From positions 1 to 64,000 of the forward strand of contig JBAXVX010000012.1 of the NCBI GenBank assembly GCA_037128705.1: DNA of 64,000 nucleotides. Reading direction: 5' to 3'. A model generated the notes under the pieces. The model saw only the letters and a program-made list of their open reading frames with translations, was not told the DNA's origin and searched no databases. Below, piece by piece: positions 1 through 8,228 of the stretch. The position numbers and the translations under genes are program-made. The first letter of the stretch is position 1. The number at the start of each line of letters is the position of its first letter. Source of the stretch: CAIVAT01 sp037128705. Its GTDB lineage: Bacteria > Bacteroidota > Bacteroidia > Bacteroidales > FEN-979.

Positions 1-341
1 CTCCTATTTTTGATTTGTAAAAACCGTGCTTTACGTGAGGGACGGTTTACCTCTTGTGCGATCAGTCTAATCAAATGGCAGGCCGTAAAATGCAGCCATA
101 ATGATCCCATCCAATTTATCCATGCTAATGGGCTGAAAATGAATGATAAAAAAAGTTGCTTTTTTTTTCAATGTCCCGGTTTTAATAAAGGCCGAATCTC
201 TTATGCAGGTTCCTTCAGGAAATAAAAACACGTAATTACGCGAAAACGCGTGGCGAAAAATGCTGATTGTTCACATTTGAAGGGAAAGAACGGAACGTGC
301 GGGAAATTTGATTTTTGATTATTTTTGCGCCTGAAAGCAAT
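1..341. other. Leading non-coding stretch, no supported gene
   Basis: I support no gene here. A 71-codon plus-strand reading frame at 10-225 has no ribosome-binding site and no family resemblance. Visible structure includes an inverted repeat (AAACCGT at 21-27 and ACGGTTT at 42-48), a perfect 10-bp palindrome CGTAATTACG at 231-240, and a small hairpin (ACGCG, four A, CGCGT) at 238-251. A promoter-like box for the next gene lies at 320-327. Confidence 0.5.
320..327 (+). promoter_or_regulatory. Bacteroidota -7 box (TATTTTTG) for the gene at 342
   Basis: TATTTTTG matches the TAnnTTTG consensus of Bacteroidota housekeeping promoters and ends 14 nt before the ATG at 342. No clear -33 TTTG element was recognised. 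Confidence 0.45.
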
Positions 342-971
342 ATGAAAAAATTAATTTATATACCCATCGTTCATAACAGCGCCGATTTAGGATCGCTTGG
401 TTCTCGACTATCAGCTGAAGGAGCCCGGAAATACGGGGATTCTCTCTGGCGGGACCATCTTGAACAGGTTGATAGCTCGTGGAACAACGTTGAAATTGAA
501 ATTTACAGGCGGCTTAAGCGGACGCCGTTAAACAGGATTAAAATATACCAGGACGGCTTACCGGTTGTGGATGAAATCGGGATTAAAATTGTAAATGATG
601 CCGCTAAAAACGGAAGCAAAAACTATTTAATCATAGAACGGTTGCTTGCCAGGGGAGCCAGACTTGAACTCGCTGAAAATAAAGAGCTTTTGCTAAGTGA
701 ATATTCCCTTTTATCAGATATTAAAAATGCTGTAACTCAGCAGAAACAGCTTGAATCGTTTCTGACATATCAAAAGGTATCCCAGGAATTACAAGTGAGC
801 CGCGATCTTTTCATTGCAAATCAAATTAATGTGACACTGCACGACGGAGAGATGGGAATTGCTTTTTTTGGCGCCTCACATGCAATTATAGATAAAATAG
901 ATAAGGATATTAAGGTTACTGTTATCCAGATGTTTAAGGATTCAATCTCGCTGAGTTTGATCAGGAAATAA
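342..971 (+). CDS. Hypothetical protein, 209 aa
   Basis: I do not recognise a family. The start at 342 (MKKLIYIPIVHN) is preferred over an in-frame TTG at 315, because that TTG lies upstream of the -7 box at 320-327. The protein is soluble, with no signal peptide or membrane segment. It has a charged helical middle section and ends in a hydrophobic strand followed by GASHAI around residue 183. That strand-plus-GASHA pattern loosely recalls TraB/PrgY-type proteins, but the match is too short to use. It converges on the two-component genes with only 38 bp between stop codons. The function is unknown. Confidence 0.65.
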   Translation: MKKLIYIPIVHNSADLGSLGSRLSAEGARKYGDSLWRDHLEQVDSSWNNVEIEIYRRLKRTPLNRIKIYQDGLPVVDEIGIKIVNDAAKNGSKNYLIIERLLARGARLELAENKELLLSEYSLLSDIKNAVTQQKQLESFLTYQKVSQELQVSRDLFIANQINVTLHDGEMGIAFFGASHAIIDKIDKDIKVTVIQMFKDSISLSLIRK

Positions 972-1009
972 AATTTATTGCAGATATCATGAGGTTGCTT
1001 TGCCCTGGC

Positions 1010-2404
1010 CTAGAATTCCTCACCGCCGGGGCCGCTGATATCGTATTTTTTCATTTTCCTGCTCAGGGCATCACGGTGTATCCCCAGCGCATCGGCTGCT
1101 GCCTGCTGATTGTAATTGGCTCGTTTAAGGGCCTTTTGTATCAGGGTAAGTTCGTTCAGTTTCAGGTTGACCGAATCAGCATGTTTATCCAGGGGGGATG
1201 TTTTTTGAGGTTTAACGGGAAAATCATGGATGCCAAGCAAGTTTCCTTTACACAGGATGATGGCTCTTTCAACCATGTTTTTCAATTCCCTGACATTGCC
1301 GGGAAAATCATATTTCTGCAGCGTATTAAAAACCTCAGGGGCAATCTGAAGATTCGGCCTGTTGAATTTCGTTGCGTAAACCTGGACAAAATGAATAAGC
1401 AGTGGCTTTATATCCTGGACTCGTTCACGCAGCGGCGGGATATGGATATGCAAGGTGTTTAGCCGGTGAAGCAGGTCGAGTCTGAACTTTTTCTTCTCAA
1501 CGCTGTAATTGATGTCATGATTTGTAGCAGAAATGATGCGGAAGTCGGTTTTTATCTGGGTTGTTTCTCCCACCCTTGTGATGACCTTCTCTTCCGTTGC
1601 ACGCAGAATTTTCGCCTGAAGGCTGAGCGGCATATCCGCAATTTCATCAAGGAAAAGTGTTCCCTTGTTGCATACTTCAAAAAATCCCATTTTATCGGTG
1701 ATGGCCCCGGTAAACGACCCCTTTTTATGACCAAAGAACTCGCTTTCAAGAAGCGTTTCCGTGATTGCACTGCTGTTCACCGCACAAAAGACATGATCTT
1801 TCCTGGTACTGGAATAGTGAATGATCCGGGCGATGTTTTCCTTCCCTGTTCCACTTTCACCCGTGATCAATACATTGGCATCGGGATAATTTGAAGCAGT
1901 CATTGATTGTTCAAAAACTTCCAGAATCTGAGGGCTGATCCCGATAAACTGACGGTCGATTTTCTCTTCAAGTGTTTTGGAAATCAAAGAATTTCTTTCC
2001 TCCATCTGTTTCAGTTTCCTGTGCAACTGGAGGTATTTCTGGGTACGTTCAATGGCAATCTGTATGTCGATGTACCGGAATGGTTTGCGCAGGTAGTCGA
2101 ATGCACCCAGCCGCATGGCCTTGATCACCGTGTCCATGTCGCCGTGAGCTGAAATGATAATGACCTCCATATTCGGGTATTGAACTTTCACATCCTTAAG
2201 AATATCGAGGCCGTTCACGCCGGGGAGCCTTACATCAAGGATCAGAAGGTCAATGTCATGATGGGTTAAAATTTTCCTTCCTTCTCTTTCGGTATTGGCC
2301 TCAAATGACTCATAATCCGCTCCCTGGAAAAACCCGCTTAATTCTTCAGTAAATTGTTTCTCATCGTCAAGAATAAGGATTCTGATTTTCTCTTTTTCTC
2401 CCAT
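1010..2404 (-). CDS. NtrC-family sigma-54-dependent response regulator
   Basis: This 464-residue protein has three domains in the usual NtrC order. A receiver domain (about 1-125) carries the acidic pair DD at 13-14, the phosphoacceptor Asp57 in LILDVRLPG, and Lys in LRKPF near 107. A sigma-54 AAA+ domain (about 155-385) has Walker A GESGTGKE, the loop GSFTGA and Walker B FLDEIADMP. A Fis-type helix-turn-helix ends the protein (QQAAADALGIHRDALSRKM). The loop reads GSFTGA in place of the common GAFTGA; Ser for Ala is a mild change. The protein should activate sigma-54 promoters on phosphorylation. It follows the sensor kinase by 7 bp, so the two form one minus-strand operon. The target genes cannot be read from the sequence. 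Confidence 0.93.
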   Translation of the reverse strand: MGEKEKIRILILDDEKQFTEELSGFFQGADYESFEANTEREGRKILTHHDIDLLILDVRLPGVNGLDILKDVKVQYPNMEVIIISAHGDMDTVIKAMRLGAFDYLRKPFRYIDIQIAIERTQKYLQLHRKLKQMEERNSLISKTLEEKIDRQFIGISPQILEVFEQSMTASNYPDANVLITGESGTGKENIARIIHYSSTRKDHVFCAVNSSAITETLLESEFFGHKKGSFTGAITDKMGFFEVCNKGTLFLDEIADMPLSLQAKILRATEEKVITRVGETTQIKTDFRIISATNHDINYSVEKKKFRLDLLHRLNTLHIHIPPLRERVQDIKPLLIHFVQVYATKFNRPNLQIAPEVFNTLQKYDFPGNVRELKNMVERAIILCKGNLLGIHDFPVKPQKTSPLDKHADSVNLKLNELTLIQKALKRANYNQQAAADALGIHRDALSRKMKKYDISGPGGEEF

Positions 2405-2411
2405 TAATTTA

Positions 2412-4757
2412 TTATTTGGCTTTTAAAACGAGTTTTATTTTTGTTCCATGAACGGGTTCACTGGAAATATCAATGGTTCCATTCATCTCCTTGATTATCT
2501 GGTAACAGATGGATAATCCGAGCCCTGTTCCCTTGCCTTCATCCTTTGTGGTATAAAAAGGAAGTATGATATTGTTGATATCTTCGTTGCTAATGCCAAT
2601 GCCATTGTCGGTAACTTCAACGATGATATTTTTAGTTTCCTGATACGAGTTGATTCCTATCACCATGTCTATTTCATCCCGTTTACTGTTTTTCATATCC
2701 ATTACAGCATCTTTGGCATTCACCAGCAGGTTTATGATAACCTGCTCAAATTTATAGGTATTCCCTATGATTTGAGGAATTTGTTCCTCCAGGTTAAGTA
2801 AGAGCCTGATGCCAAGATGTTTGAACTGTTCCGCGATCATCGAAGCTGCATTTTCGATGCTGGCATTGATATCGAAGGTAGACAACACAAAGTCGTCGTG
2901 GCTTCTTGAAAATGCCCGGATATGGTCAATGATGTTCCTGATCCGGGTGATATTTTCAAATATTTTATCAGATTTGTTTTTCAGATATTCCAGACTGATG
3001 GTATCTGTCTTTGCAGACTCAAAAAGAATCTTATCCATCACCATGGAGATAATATTCAATGGCTGGTTTATTTCATGTGCAATGCCGGAGGCCATTTCAC
3101 CCAGGTTAGCCATGCGGTCGGCATGGATCTGCTTAGTCTCCATCTTTTTGCGTTGTGAAATATCGCGGATAATGATCATAAACGAAATAGGTTCACCATG
3201 CTGACCCTGGATCAGTGTGGCGCTGCTTTCAGCAGGAAATAATGATTGGTTGGTCTTCCTGATCTTTAATCCGATATTTTGTGCAAGACCTTCATTCATT
3301 GTTTTTTCAAAGATCTCATTCAGTGCATCATTTTCATCAGGAGGGACAAACTGGAAAATATCCTTCCCAACAAGGTCTTCACGGCTATCAGCGCCGAATA
3401 ATTCAAGTCCTATATCCGACACCTCGGTAATGATACGCTTTAAATCGACCAGTAAAAACCCATCCGGCGATGCATTTAACATCGTCTTGTATTTTTTTTC
3501 ACTAACCTTCACAGTCTCCTCTGCCTCCTTGCGTTCGGTGATATCCACCACATTGATAAGGCATTGTTTGTAGTTTCCCACGACTACCCCATCAATGTGA
3601 ACATACCTTTTACCTTCGGATTCTGCTTTGAGCATGACTTCGCATCTCTCCTTGACTTTGGTTTTGAAAATATTCTGGAAAAAGGTGTTGAAGACAGGGA
3701 GCGTATCTTCCGAAATGTAAATCTCGAAATAGCTGTTAAGCAATTCAGAGCGGTCTTTACCAAGCATTTGGGCTCCACTGTGGTTTAGCTCAATGATCTC
3801 ATTTTTTAATGAAAGGGTAAAATAACCGGAAGGTGCAAATTCATAGAGCTCGGCATATTTTTCAAAGGCAACCTCGGCATTGAGTTTGGAAAACGCGAGT
3901 TCCTCGTTCTGTGTTTCAAGTTCCAACTGGTTTATCCTCAAAGCCTCTTCCATCACTTTTCGGTCGGTAATGTCCTTGGTAAAACCGAGATACCGGGTAT
4001 CGGAAAGTTTAACGACCTCTACTGTCCACCAACGCTTCGTCCCGTTTTTATGTTTGAAGATCAGATCCGAAATGCTGATACCTTTATTAACTCCCTCTCT
4101 GAAATGATCCAGTCCGGCCTGAAGTGATTCTTCAGTCAGAATATCAGAAATGGACATGGAGAGCAGCTCAGATTTTGAATATCCGGTAATTTTGCATGCC
4201 GCATCGTTCACTTCAACATACTTACCGTAATGATTTGCAACAAAAACCCCGTCTGGTGCATTGTTGATATAGCTCCTGTATTTTTCCTCACTTTTGGTTA
4301 GGGCTGCATTGGCCCGGGTCAACGCATCGGCCGTCTCCTTCAGCAACATGGCATTCCGGCTGATGGTCTGCTTTTGATTGAAAAGATCAAGAAAAACGTT
4401 GACTTTGCTGACCAGGATCTGATTGTCAGTTGGCTTGAATATATAATCAACTGCTCCCGAATCATATCCCTCAAATACCTGCATTTCATTCAGGTGGCTC
4501 GCTGTAAGGAAAATGATTGGCACCTTTCCTCCCGGCCTGGCATTGTTCAATTTTACTGCCAGTTCATAGCCATTCATTTCAGGCATATTTACATCGATAA
4601 TAGCAAGGGCAAGTTCAACACCATCTGTTTTGTCCAAAGCTTCCTGGCCTGACAACGCCTGAATCAGGTTTACTTTGATCCGTTTAATAATTGCTTCAAG
4701 AAAAAGTAAGTTCTCCTCCGAGTCATCTACGATCAGTAGATTGGGTTTCTGTTTCAT
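2412..4757 (-). CDS. Hybrid sensor histidine kinase with N-terminal receiver and PAS domains
   Basis: This 781-residue protein starts with a receiver domain (Asp55 in IIDVNMPEMNG). About three PAS-type sensor segments follow (roughly 155-270, 300-410 and 420-540), then a HisKA dimerisation domain with the phosphorylatable His in GIAHEINQPL. The HATPase domain has N-box NAKDAV, G1 DNGIGI and G2 KGTGLGLSI. There is no signal peptide or membrane helix, so it is a cytoplasmic sensor. The receiver is N-terminal, which suggests that the kinase is itself controlled by another phosphodonor, while output goes to the NtrC-type regulator encoded 7 bp downstream. The signal sensed is unknown. Confidence 0.92.
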   Translation of the reverse strand: MKQKPNLLIVDDSEENLLFLEAIIKRIKVNLIQALSGQEALDKTDGVELALAIIDVNMPEMNGYELAVKLNNARPGGKVPIIFLTASHLNEMQVFEGYDSGAVDYIFKPTDNQILVSKVNVFLDLFNQKQTISRNAMLLKETADALTRANAALTKSEEKYRSYINNAPDGVFVANHYGKYVEVNDAACKITGYSKSELLSMSISDILTEESLQAGLDHFREGVNKGISISDLIFKHKNGTKRWWTVEVVKLSDTRYLGFTKDITDRKVMEEALRINQLELETQNEELAFSKLNAEVAFEKYAELYEFAPSGYFTLSLKNEIIELNHSGAQMLGKDRSELLNSYFEIYISEDTLPVFNTFFQNIFKTKVKERCEVMLKAESEGKRYVHIDGVVVGNYKQCLINVVDITERKEAEETVKVSEKKYKTMLNASPDGFLLVDLKRIITEVSDIGLELFGADSREDLVGKDIFQFVPPDENDALNEIFEKTMNEGLAQNIGLKIRKTNQSLFPAESSATLIQGQHGEPISFMIIIRDISQRKKMETKQIHADRMANLGEMASGIAHEINQPLNIISMVMDKILFESAKTDTISLEYLKNKSDKIFENITRIRNIIDHIRAFSRSHDDFVLSTFDINASIENAASMIAEQFKHLGIRLLLNLEEQIPQIIGNTYKFEQVIINLLVNAKDAVMDMKNSKRDEIDMVIGINSYQETKNIIVEVTDNGIGISNEDINNIILPFYTTKDEGKGTGLGLSICYQIIKEMNGTIDISSEPVHGTKIKLVLKAK

Positions 4758-4886
4758 ATTTTTATTCTCCGTTAAATTTGATCGTTTTCCCTTTCCCTGT
4801 TTACGGAGATATTTGTCGATTTGTCCTGTAAAAGTAGTGGAAAAATCAGAACATCATTATAGAACTGAACGTTTTCTTTTATTTTT

Positions 4887-4894
4887 TACCTTTG
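4887..4894 (+). promoter_or_regulatory. Bacteroidota -7 box (TACCTTTG), head of the biosynthetic run
   Basis: TACCTTTG fits TAnnTTTG and lies 29 nt upstream of the first biosynthetic gene (ATG 4924). The genes from 4924 to 9772 overlap or nearly touch, so this is the likely promoter of a seven-gene transcription unit through 10874. Confidence 0.5.
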
Positions 4895-4923
4895 TCAGTC
4901 AATATTATACCTAAAAACCAGGA

Positions 4924-5310
4924 ATGCTTGCAGATAATTTTTTTGAGACAATCTTATTTAACTTAGAGAAAACCGAGGGGCCTGAACAACAGCTCCATGC
5001 GGTTGTTATCTTAAAATCCGATCATCAGATTTTCAGCGGTCACTTTCCGGGCAATCCGGTAGTCCCGGGAGTTACCCAGGTCCAGATGGTCAAGGAAATG
5101 GTTGAAAAAGCATTGAATCATCCGCTCCGGCTGTATGAATCTGATAATATAAAATTTTTATCAATGATTGATCCGAGGTCAGTTTCCCGGCTTGAACTGG
5201 CCATTGGCATCAGGGATATTGCTGATAACAACTATGCCGTTAGCGCAGTAATATCATCAGGTGACAAAGTGTTTTTTAAATTCAAAGGAAAATTCGAACT
5301 GGAAAATTAA
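4924..5310 (+). CDS. FabZ/ApeI-like hotdog 3-hydroxyacyl-ACP dehydratase
   Basis: This 128-residue single hotdog domain probably dehydrates a 3-hydroxyacyl-ACP or -CoA to the enoyl form. The FabZ signature GHFPGNPVVPGV is present around residues 39-50 and includes the catalytic His. In canonical FabZ a catalytic Glu follows in the sequence GVLQIEA; here the aligned residues are GVTQVQM, so that Glu is Gln. Dehydratases of aryl-polyene-type clusters often diverge at this spot too. The stop codon overlaps the next start (TAATG), so the two genes are translationally coupled. It is the first gene of the biosynthetic run, downstream of a good -7 box. It could also be a non-catalytic or thioesterase-like hotdog protein. 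Confidence 0.82.
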   Translation: MLADNFFETILFNLEKTEGPEQQLHAVVILKSDHQIFSGHFPGNPVVPGVTQVQMVKEMVEKALNHPLRLYESDNIKFLSMIDPRSVSRLELAIGIRDIADNNYAVSAVISSGDKVFFKFKGKFELEN

Positions 5311-5714
5311 TGTCAAAGAAAACTTCAATTACCTTCGCTGCCAGAGGTTATGAGCTTGATTCATATGGCCATATCAACAATTCGGTGTACCTCAATTATT
5401 TCGAACATGCCCGATGGGAATTTTTCCGGGAGATGGACCTGTACCAGTTTTTAAAGGATCAGGGGAATCTCCCGGTTGTAACCGATGTACATATTCGTTA
5501 TCAACGTGAGATTAAACTGTTTGATGTGTTGACGATCGAATCGTTTTGTTTCCAGGAAAAGCCATACCTTATTTTTCAGCAAAAAATAATCAATAAAGCA
5601 ACCAGCATGACTTCGGCCAGGGCAACAACCAAATTGATATTCCTTGATGCTGATAAGATTCCGAAAGATGTTCCTGCTGAAATCTTAGACAAAATTCAAG
5701 CTCCTCCCGCATGA
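5310..5714 (+). CDS. Acyl-CoA/acyl-ACP thioesterase, 4HBT hotdog family
   Basis: This 134-residue hotdog protein should hydrolyse acyl-CoA or acyl-ACP thioesters. The 4-hydroxybenzoyl-CoA thioesterase/YbgC signature is clear near the N-terminus: DSYGHINNSVYLNYFEHAR, with the Asp, Gly-His and Asn-Asn positions filled. The length is normal for the family. It overlaps the upstream dehydratase by one base and the downstream crotonase by four (ATGA), so its product should be made together with theirs. Small thioesterases of this type are standard in aryl-polyene and flexirubin clusters, where they release or edit intermediates. The substrate here is unknown. Confidence 0.87.
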   Translation: MSKKTSITFAARGYELDSYGHINNSVYLNYFEHARWEFFREMDLYQFLKDQGNLPVVTDVHIRYQREIKLFDVLTIESFCFQEKPYLIFQQKIINKATSMTSARATTKLIFLDADKIPKDVPAEILDKIQAPPA

Positions 5715-6463
5715 ATAATGTTGATCCGGTTACATTTGAAATCACAGACCATCTTGGAATTATCACCCTCGATCTTCCACCGGGGAACTATTTGCCAATC
5801 CCGGGATTCATCCCCCTTGGGGTGTTTGAACAATGGACAGGGCAAAATGATCTCAAAGGATTGATCATCAAGGGAGAAGGTAAAAATTTTTCGGCAGGTG
5901 GGAACCTTGGACAAATTTTTAAAGCAAGCAGGAAATCATCAGATATCCAACGCCTTATGGACGAAGGGACCCTCCTGCTGAATCGCATTCAGGATCTTGA
6001 TATTCCTGTTATCGCTGCGATTAACAACATATGCTTTGGCGGGGGACTTGAAATCGCATTGGCATGCCATATGCGTGTGGCTTCAGAAAACGCGCTTTTT
6101 GCCTTTCCCGAGGTTAACCAGAACCTGATGCCCGGCATGGGAGGAACATACAGGCTTCCTGGTCTGATCGGGCATCAAAAGGCGCTCAATATGATCCTCG
6201 GTGGGGATATGGTGAATGCAGCAGCGGGTAAAGAGATGGGACTCATTGATTATATCGCTCCAAAAAATCAGGCATTTGAATTTTCACTGAACCTGATGCA
6301 TAAAATGACAAACGACCGTCCGCTCAAGGTAATTAAATCGATCATGCGGTCGTTGGGCAACGTCAGGACATTTGGCCGGGAAATGGCAATGGCGGAGGAA
6401 ACCAGGCTTTTTTGCAGCCTGGCCACGGATGAAGCCGAACGCCGCAAAACAGAGGAGGCCTGA
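5711..6463 (+). CDS. Enoyl-CoA hydratase/isomerase (crotonase) family protein 1
   Basis: This 250-residue crotonase-fold enzyme probably hydrates or isomerises an enoyl thioester. The first oxyanion-hole segment is NFSAGGNL (about residues 59-66) and the second is CFGGGLEIALAC. Both acidic residues of classical hydratases are in place: Glu in GGGLE and Glu in FPEV, 20 residues apart, as in rat mitochondrial enoyl-CoA hydratase. The following PGMGGTYRLP is also typical. It overlaps the thioesterase by ATGA and is followed three bases later by a second crotonase. A tandem crotonase pair next to a KAS III-like gene recalls polyketide beta-branching cassettes, but the acidic pair here favours an ordinary hydratase. 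Confidence 0.88.
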   Translation: MNNVDPVTFEITDHLGIITLDLPPGNYLPIPGFIPLGVFEQWTGQNDLKGLIIKGEGKNFSAGGNLGQIFKASRKSSDIQRLMDEGTLLLNRIQDLDIPVIAAINNICFGGGLEIALACHMRVASENALFAFPEVNQNLMPGMGGTYRLPGLIGHQKALNMILGGDMVNAAAGKEMGLIDYIAPKNQAFEFSLNLMHKMTNDRPLKVIKSIMRSLGNVRTFGREMAMAEETRLFCSLATDEAERRKTEEA

Positions 6464-6466
6464 TCG

Positions 6467-7114
6467 ATGGAGCTTCAGTGGGACATTGAAGAAGGCATTG
6501 GCTGGCTGAAACTGAATCAGCCTCCGTCGAATACCATGACCATTGGTTTTTTCACTGAGTTGCGATCGCTCGTCAAAACAATCAAATCAACTCCCGGCCT
6601 GAAAGCTGTTATTATCTGCGGCATGGGTCGGCATTTTTCATCAGGAGCAGAAATCAATGAATTGCTTCTAAATATTAATGAGCAGGTTATGCTGGAAAAC
6701 TACCGGTCATTTGTCATGATGCAACAGCTTGACATCCCTGTTATTTCAGCTATTCGTGGCGTATGCATTGGATCAGCTTTTGAACTGGCGCTTTTCAGCC
6801 ATTTCAGGATTTGTTCGGAGGATGCTGTTCTCGGGCTGCCTGAGTCGAATTTCAATCTCATGCCCGGCATCGGAGGCATCCGGCAGGTCGCCAGGCTGGC
6901 TGGTACTGCGAAAGCAATTGAAATCACACTCCGGGGAAATACCTTCCCTGCTTCCGACGCTTTTGCCATGGGCCTTGTTGATGCGGTTGTTCCCAAGGGA
7001 GAATTACTTCAGGTGTCACTACAAATTGCAAAAGCCCTGCCTGATAAAATTAATATGGCAAACCGATCCGTCTATCTTCATAAATACATCAAACCAACGC
7101 ATGCAAAAGCCTGA
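6467..7114 (+). CDS. Enoyl-CoA hydratase/isomerase (crotonase) family protein 2
   Basis: This 215-residue crotonase is a little short for the family because the C-terminal helical part is trimmed. The oxyanion segments are HFSSGAEI and CIGSAFELALF. The two catalytic-type Glu residues (in FELAL and LPES) are again 20 apart. The glycine-rich turn of the second oxyanion segment reads GSAFE where its neighbour has GGGLE, which may change substrate or activity. It lies three bases after crotonase 1 and its end overlaps the KAS III-like gene by 14 bp. The two crotonases look like an old duplication with divergence, so they probably act on different intermediates. Confidence 0.85.
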   Translation: MELQWDIEEGIGWLKLNQPPSNTMTIGFFTELRSLVKTIKSTPGLKAVIICGMGRHFSSGAEINELLLNINEQVMLENYRSFVMMQQLDIPVISAIRGVCIGSAFELALFSHFRICSEDAVLGLPESNFNLMPGIGGIRQVARLAGTAKAIEITLRGNTFPASDAFAMGLVDAVVPKGELLQVSLQIAKALPDKINMANRSVYLHKYIKPTHAKA

Positions 7115-8228
7115 TTCTGAAATTTTTGTCAAGGTTGCCGGCAGCGGCTCTTTTCTTCCCGGATTGCCCATCCCTGCCAGTGAGGTTGATTATTTCCTTG
7201 GAGAACTGACTGATGCACCTGAAAAGATCAGGAAGTGGTTAAAGCGTATCAGGAATTTAATGAAGGAACTGGTCGATGTCGAATATTATCACTTCGCGCT
7301 GGACCCGGTAACACGGAAATTCACGGAGGACAATGTCACCATGGCAACGAAGGCGGCAATTTCGGCCATTGCTGATACCGGTATAACCATTGACGAAATC
7401 GATCTGATCGTATATGGCAGTGCCCACCAGGACCAGATGCCAACCGCCAGCGTCCGGATCCAGGAGGCACTGGGGATCGAACAGTGCGCAGAAATTTCGG
7501 TTCATGCCAATTGTACTTCAGCATATAAGGCGCTGCTTCTTGGCTCCGACCTGATTCGTAACGGGAGGTACAAAACCGCGCTTGTAGTGTCATCAGGTAT
7601 ATCCTCGTCGGAACTGGTCGCTGAATATTATAACCAGCCGCTTGTTAAAAAGGAGGAACTTTTTTTACGTTATTTTTTAAGTGACGGTGCTGCTGCTATC
7701 GTATTACAGGCCTCGGATGACAAAAGTAACGGACTGTTCGTTGAATATAACTACATGGAATCGATCGGTGGGAAGAAACCATCGGCCATGGGGAATAAGC
7801 GACCGGCCTATTTTATGAATCCAAGGGAGGAATATGAACTTGGATATCATCATCTGGCCCAGATGTTTCAGGAGGAATTACGTGAAAATTTTCATGACAG
7901 GGATGGATCGGTTTTTCTGAAAGGATTGAAGCGGATGATTGCCCTGTACCCCTTAGAGATGGACAAGATCAGGTTTTTCCAGGTCAATTTTCCCTCCAAA
8001 CATATTGCGGAGCTGATCATGGATGAATGCGCTGAAATAGGTATATCACGGCAGACACTCTATTCAAAAATGGCCGACATGGGTTATATTGGTCCCCCGA
8101 TGGCCCTGCTATGCCTGGATAAAATCAGGAAAGAGGAAAAACTTGAAGAAGGCGAAATAATCCTGAGTTTCGTGACTGAAGTCAGCAAATTCATGCAGGG
8201 CGGATACATTATAAAGAAATATGGATGA
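7101..8228 (+). CDS. KAS III-like ketosynthase with altered active site
   Basis: This 375-residue thiolase-fold protein is related to beta-ketoacyl-ACP synthase III. The start at 7101 (MQKPDSE) is chosen because it overlaps the crotonase end and because the fold begins soon after, at VKVAGSGSFLP. The nucleophile Cys sits in HANCTSAYKAL (about residue 130) and a candidate His in NFPSKHI. The position of the FabH Asn (GNTS) reads GYIG, so the decarboxylation Asn appears to be missing. FabH relatives with such changes often transfer acyl groups without decarboxylating malonyl-ACP. The neighbours are two crotonases and a radical SAM gene (ATGA overlap). A polyketide HMG-CoA synthase-like role is possible, but I see no YHTPFG-type motif. 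Confidence 0.8.
   Translation: MQKPDSEIFVKVAGSGSFLPGLPIPASEVDYFLGELTDAPEKIRKWLKRIRNLMKELVDVEYYHFALDPVTRKFTEDNVTMATKAAISAIADTGITIDEIDLIVYGSAHQDQMPTASVRIQEALGIEQCAEISVHANCTSAYKALLLGSDLIRNGRYKTALVVSSGISSSELVAEYYNQPLVKKEELFLRYFLSDGAAAIVLQASDDKSNGLFVEYNYMESIGGKKPSAMGNKRPAYFMNPREEYELGYHHLAQMFQEELRENFHDRDGSVFLKGLKRMIALYPLEMDKIRFFQVNFPSKHIAELIMDECAEIGISRQTLYSKMADMGYIGPPMALLCLDKIRKEEKLEEGEIILSFVTEVSKFMQGGYIIKKYG

Noticed and set aside
21..60. Possible group II intron domain V-like hairpin
   Set aside because: Only a seven-base inverted repeat is present; the conserved catalytic triad and the rest of the domain are not seen.
67..270. Minus-strand frame with an FPEGT segment that looks like a PlsC motif
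   Set aside because: It is bounded by stops, lacks a start codon, and only one short motif matches, so it may be a decayed remnant or chance. No second acyltransferase motif is visible.
989..1462. Long plus-strand frame opposite the response regulator
   Set aside because: It lies within the reverse strand of a clear NtrC-type gene and has no family features.
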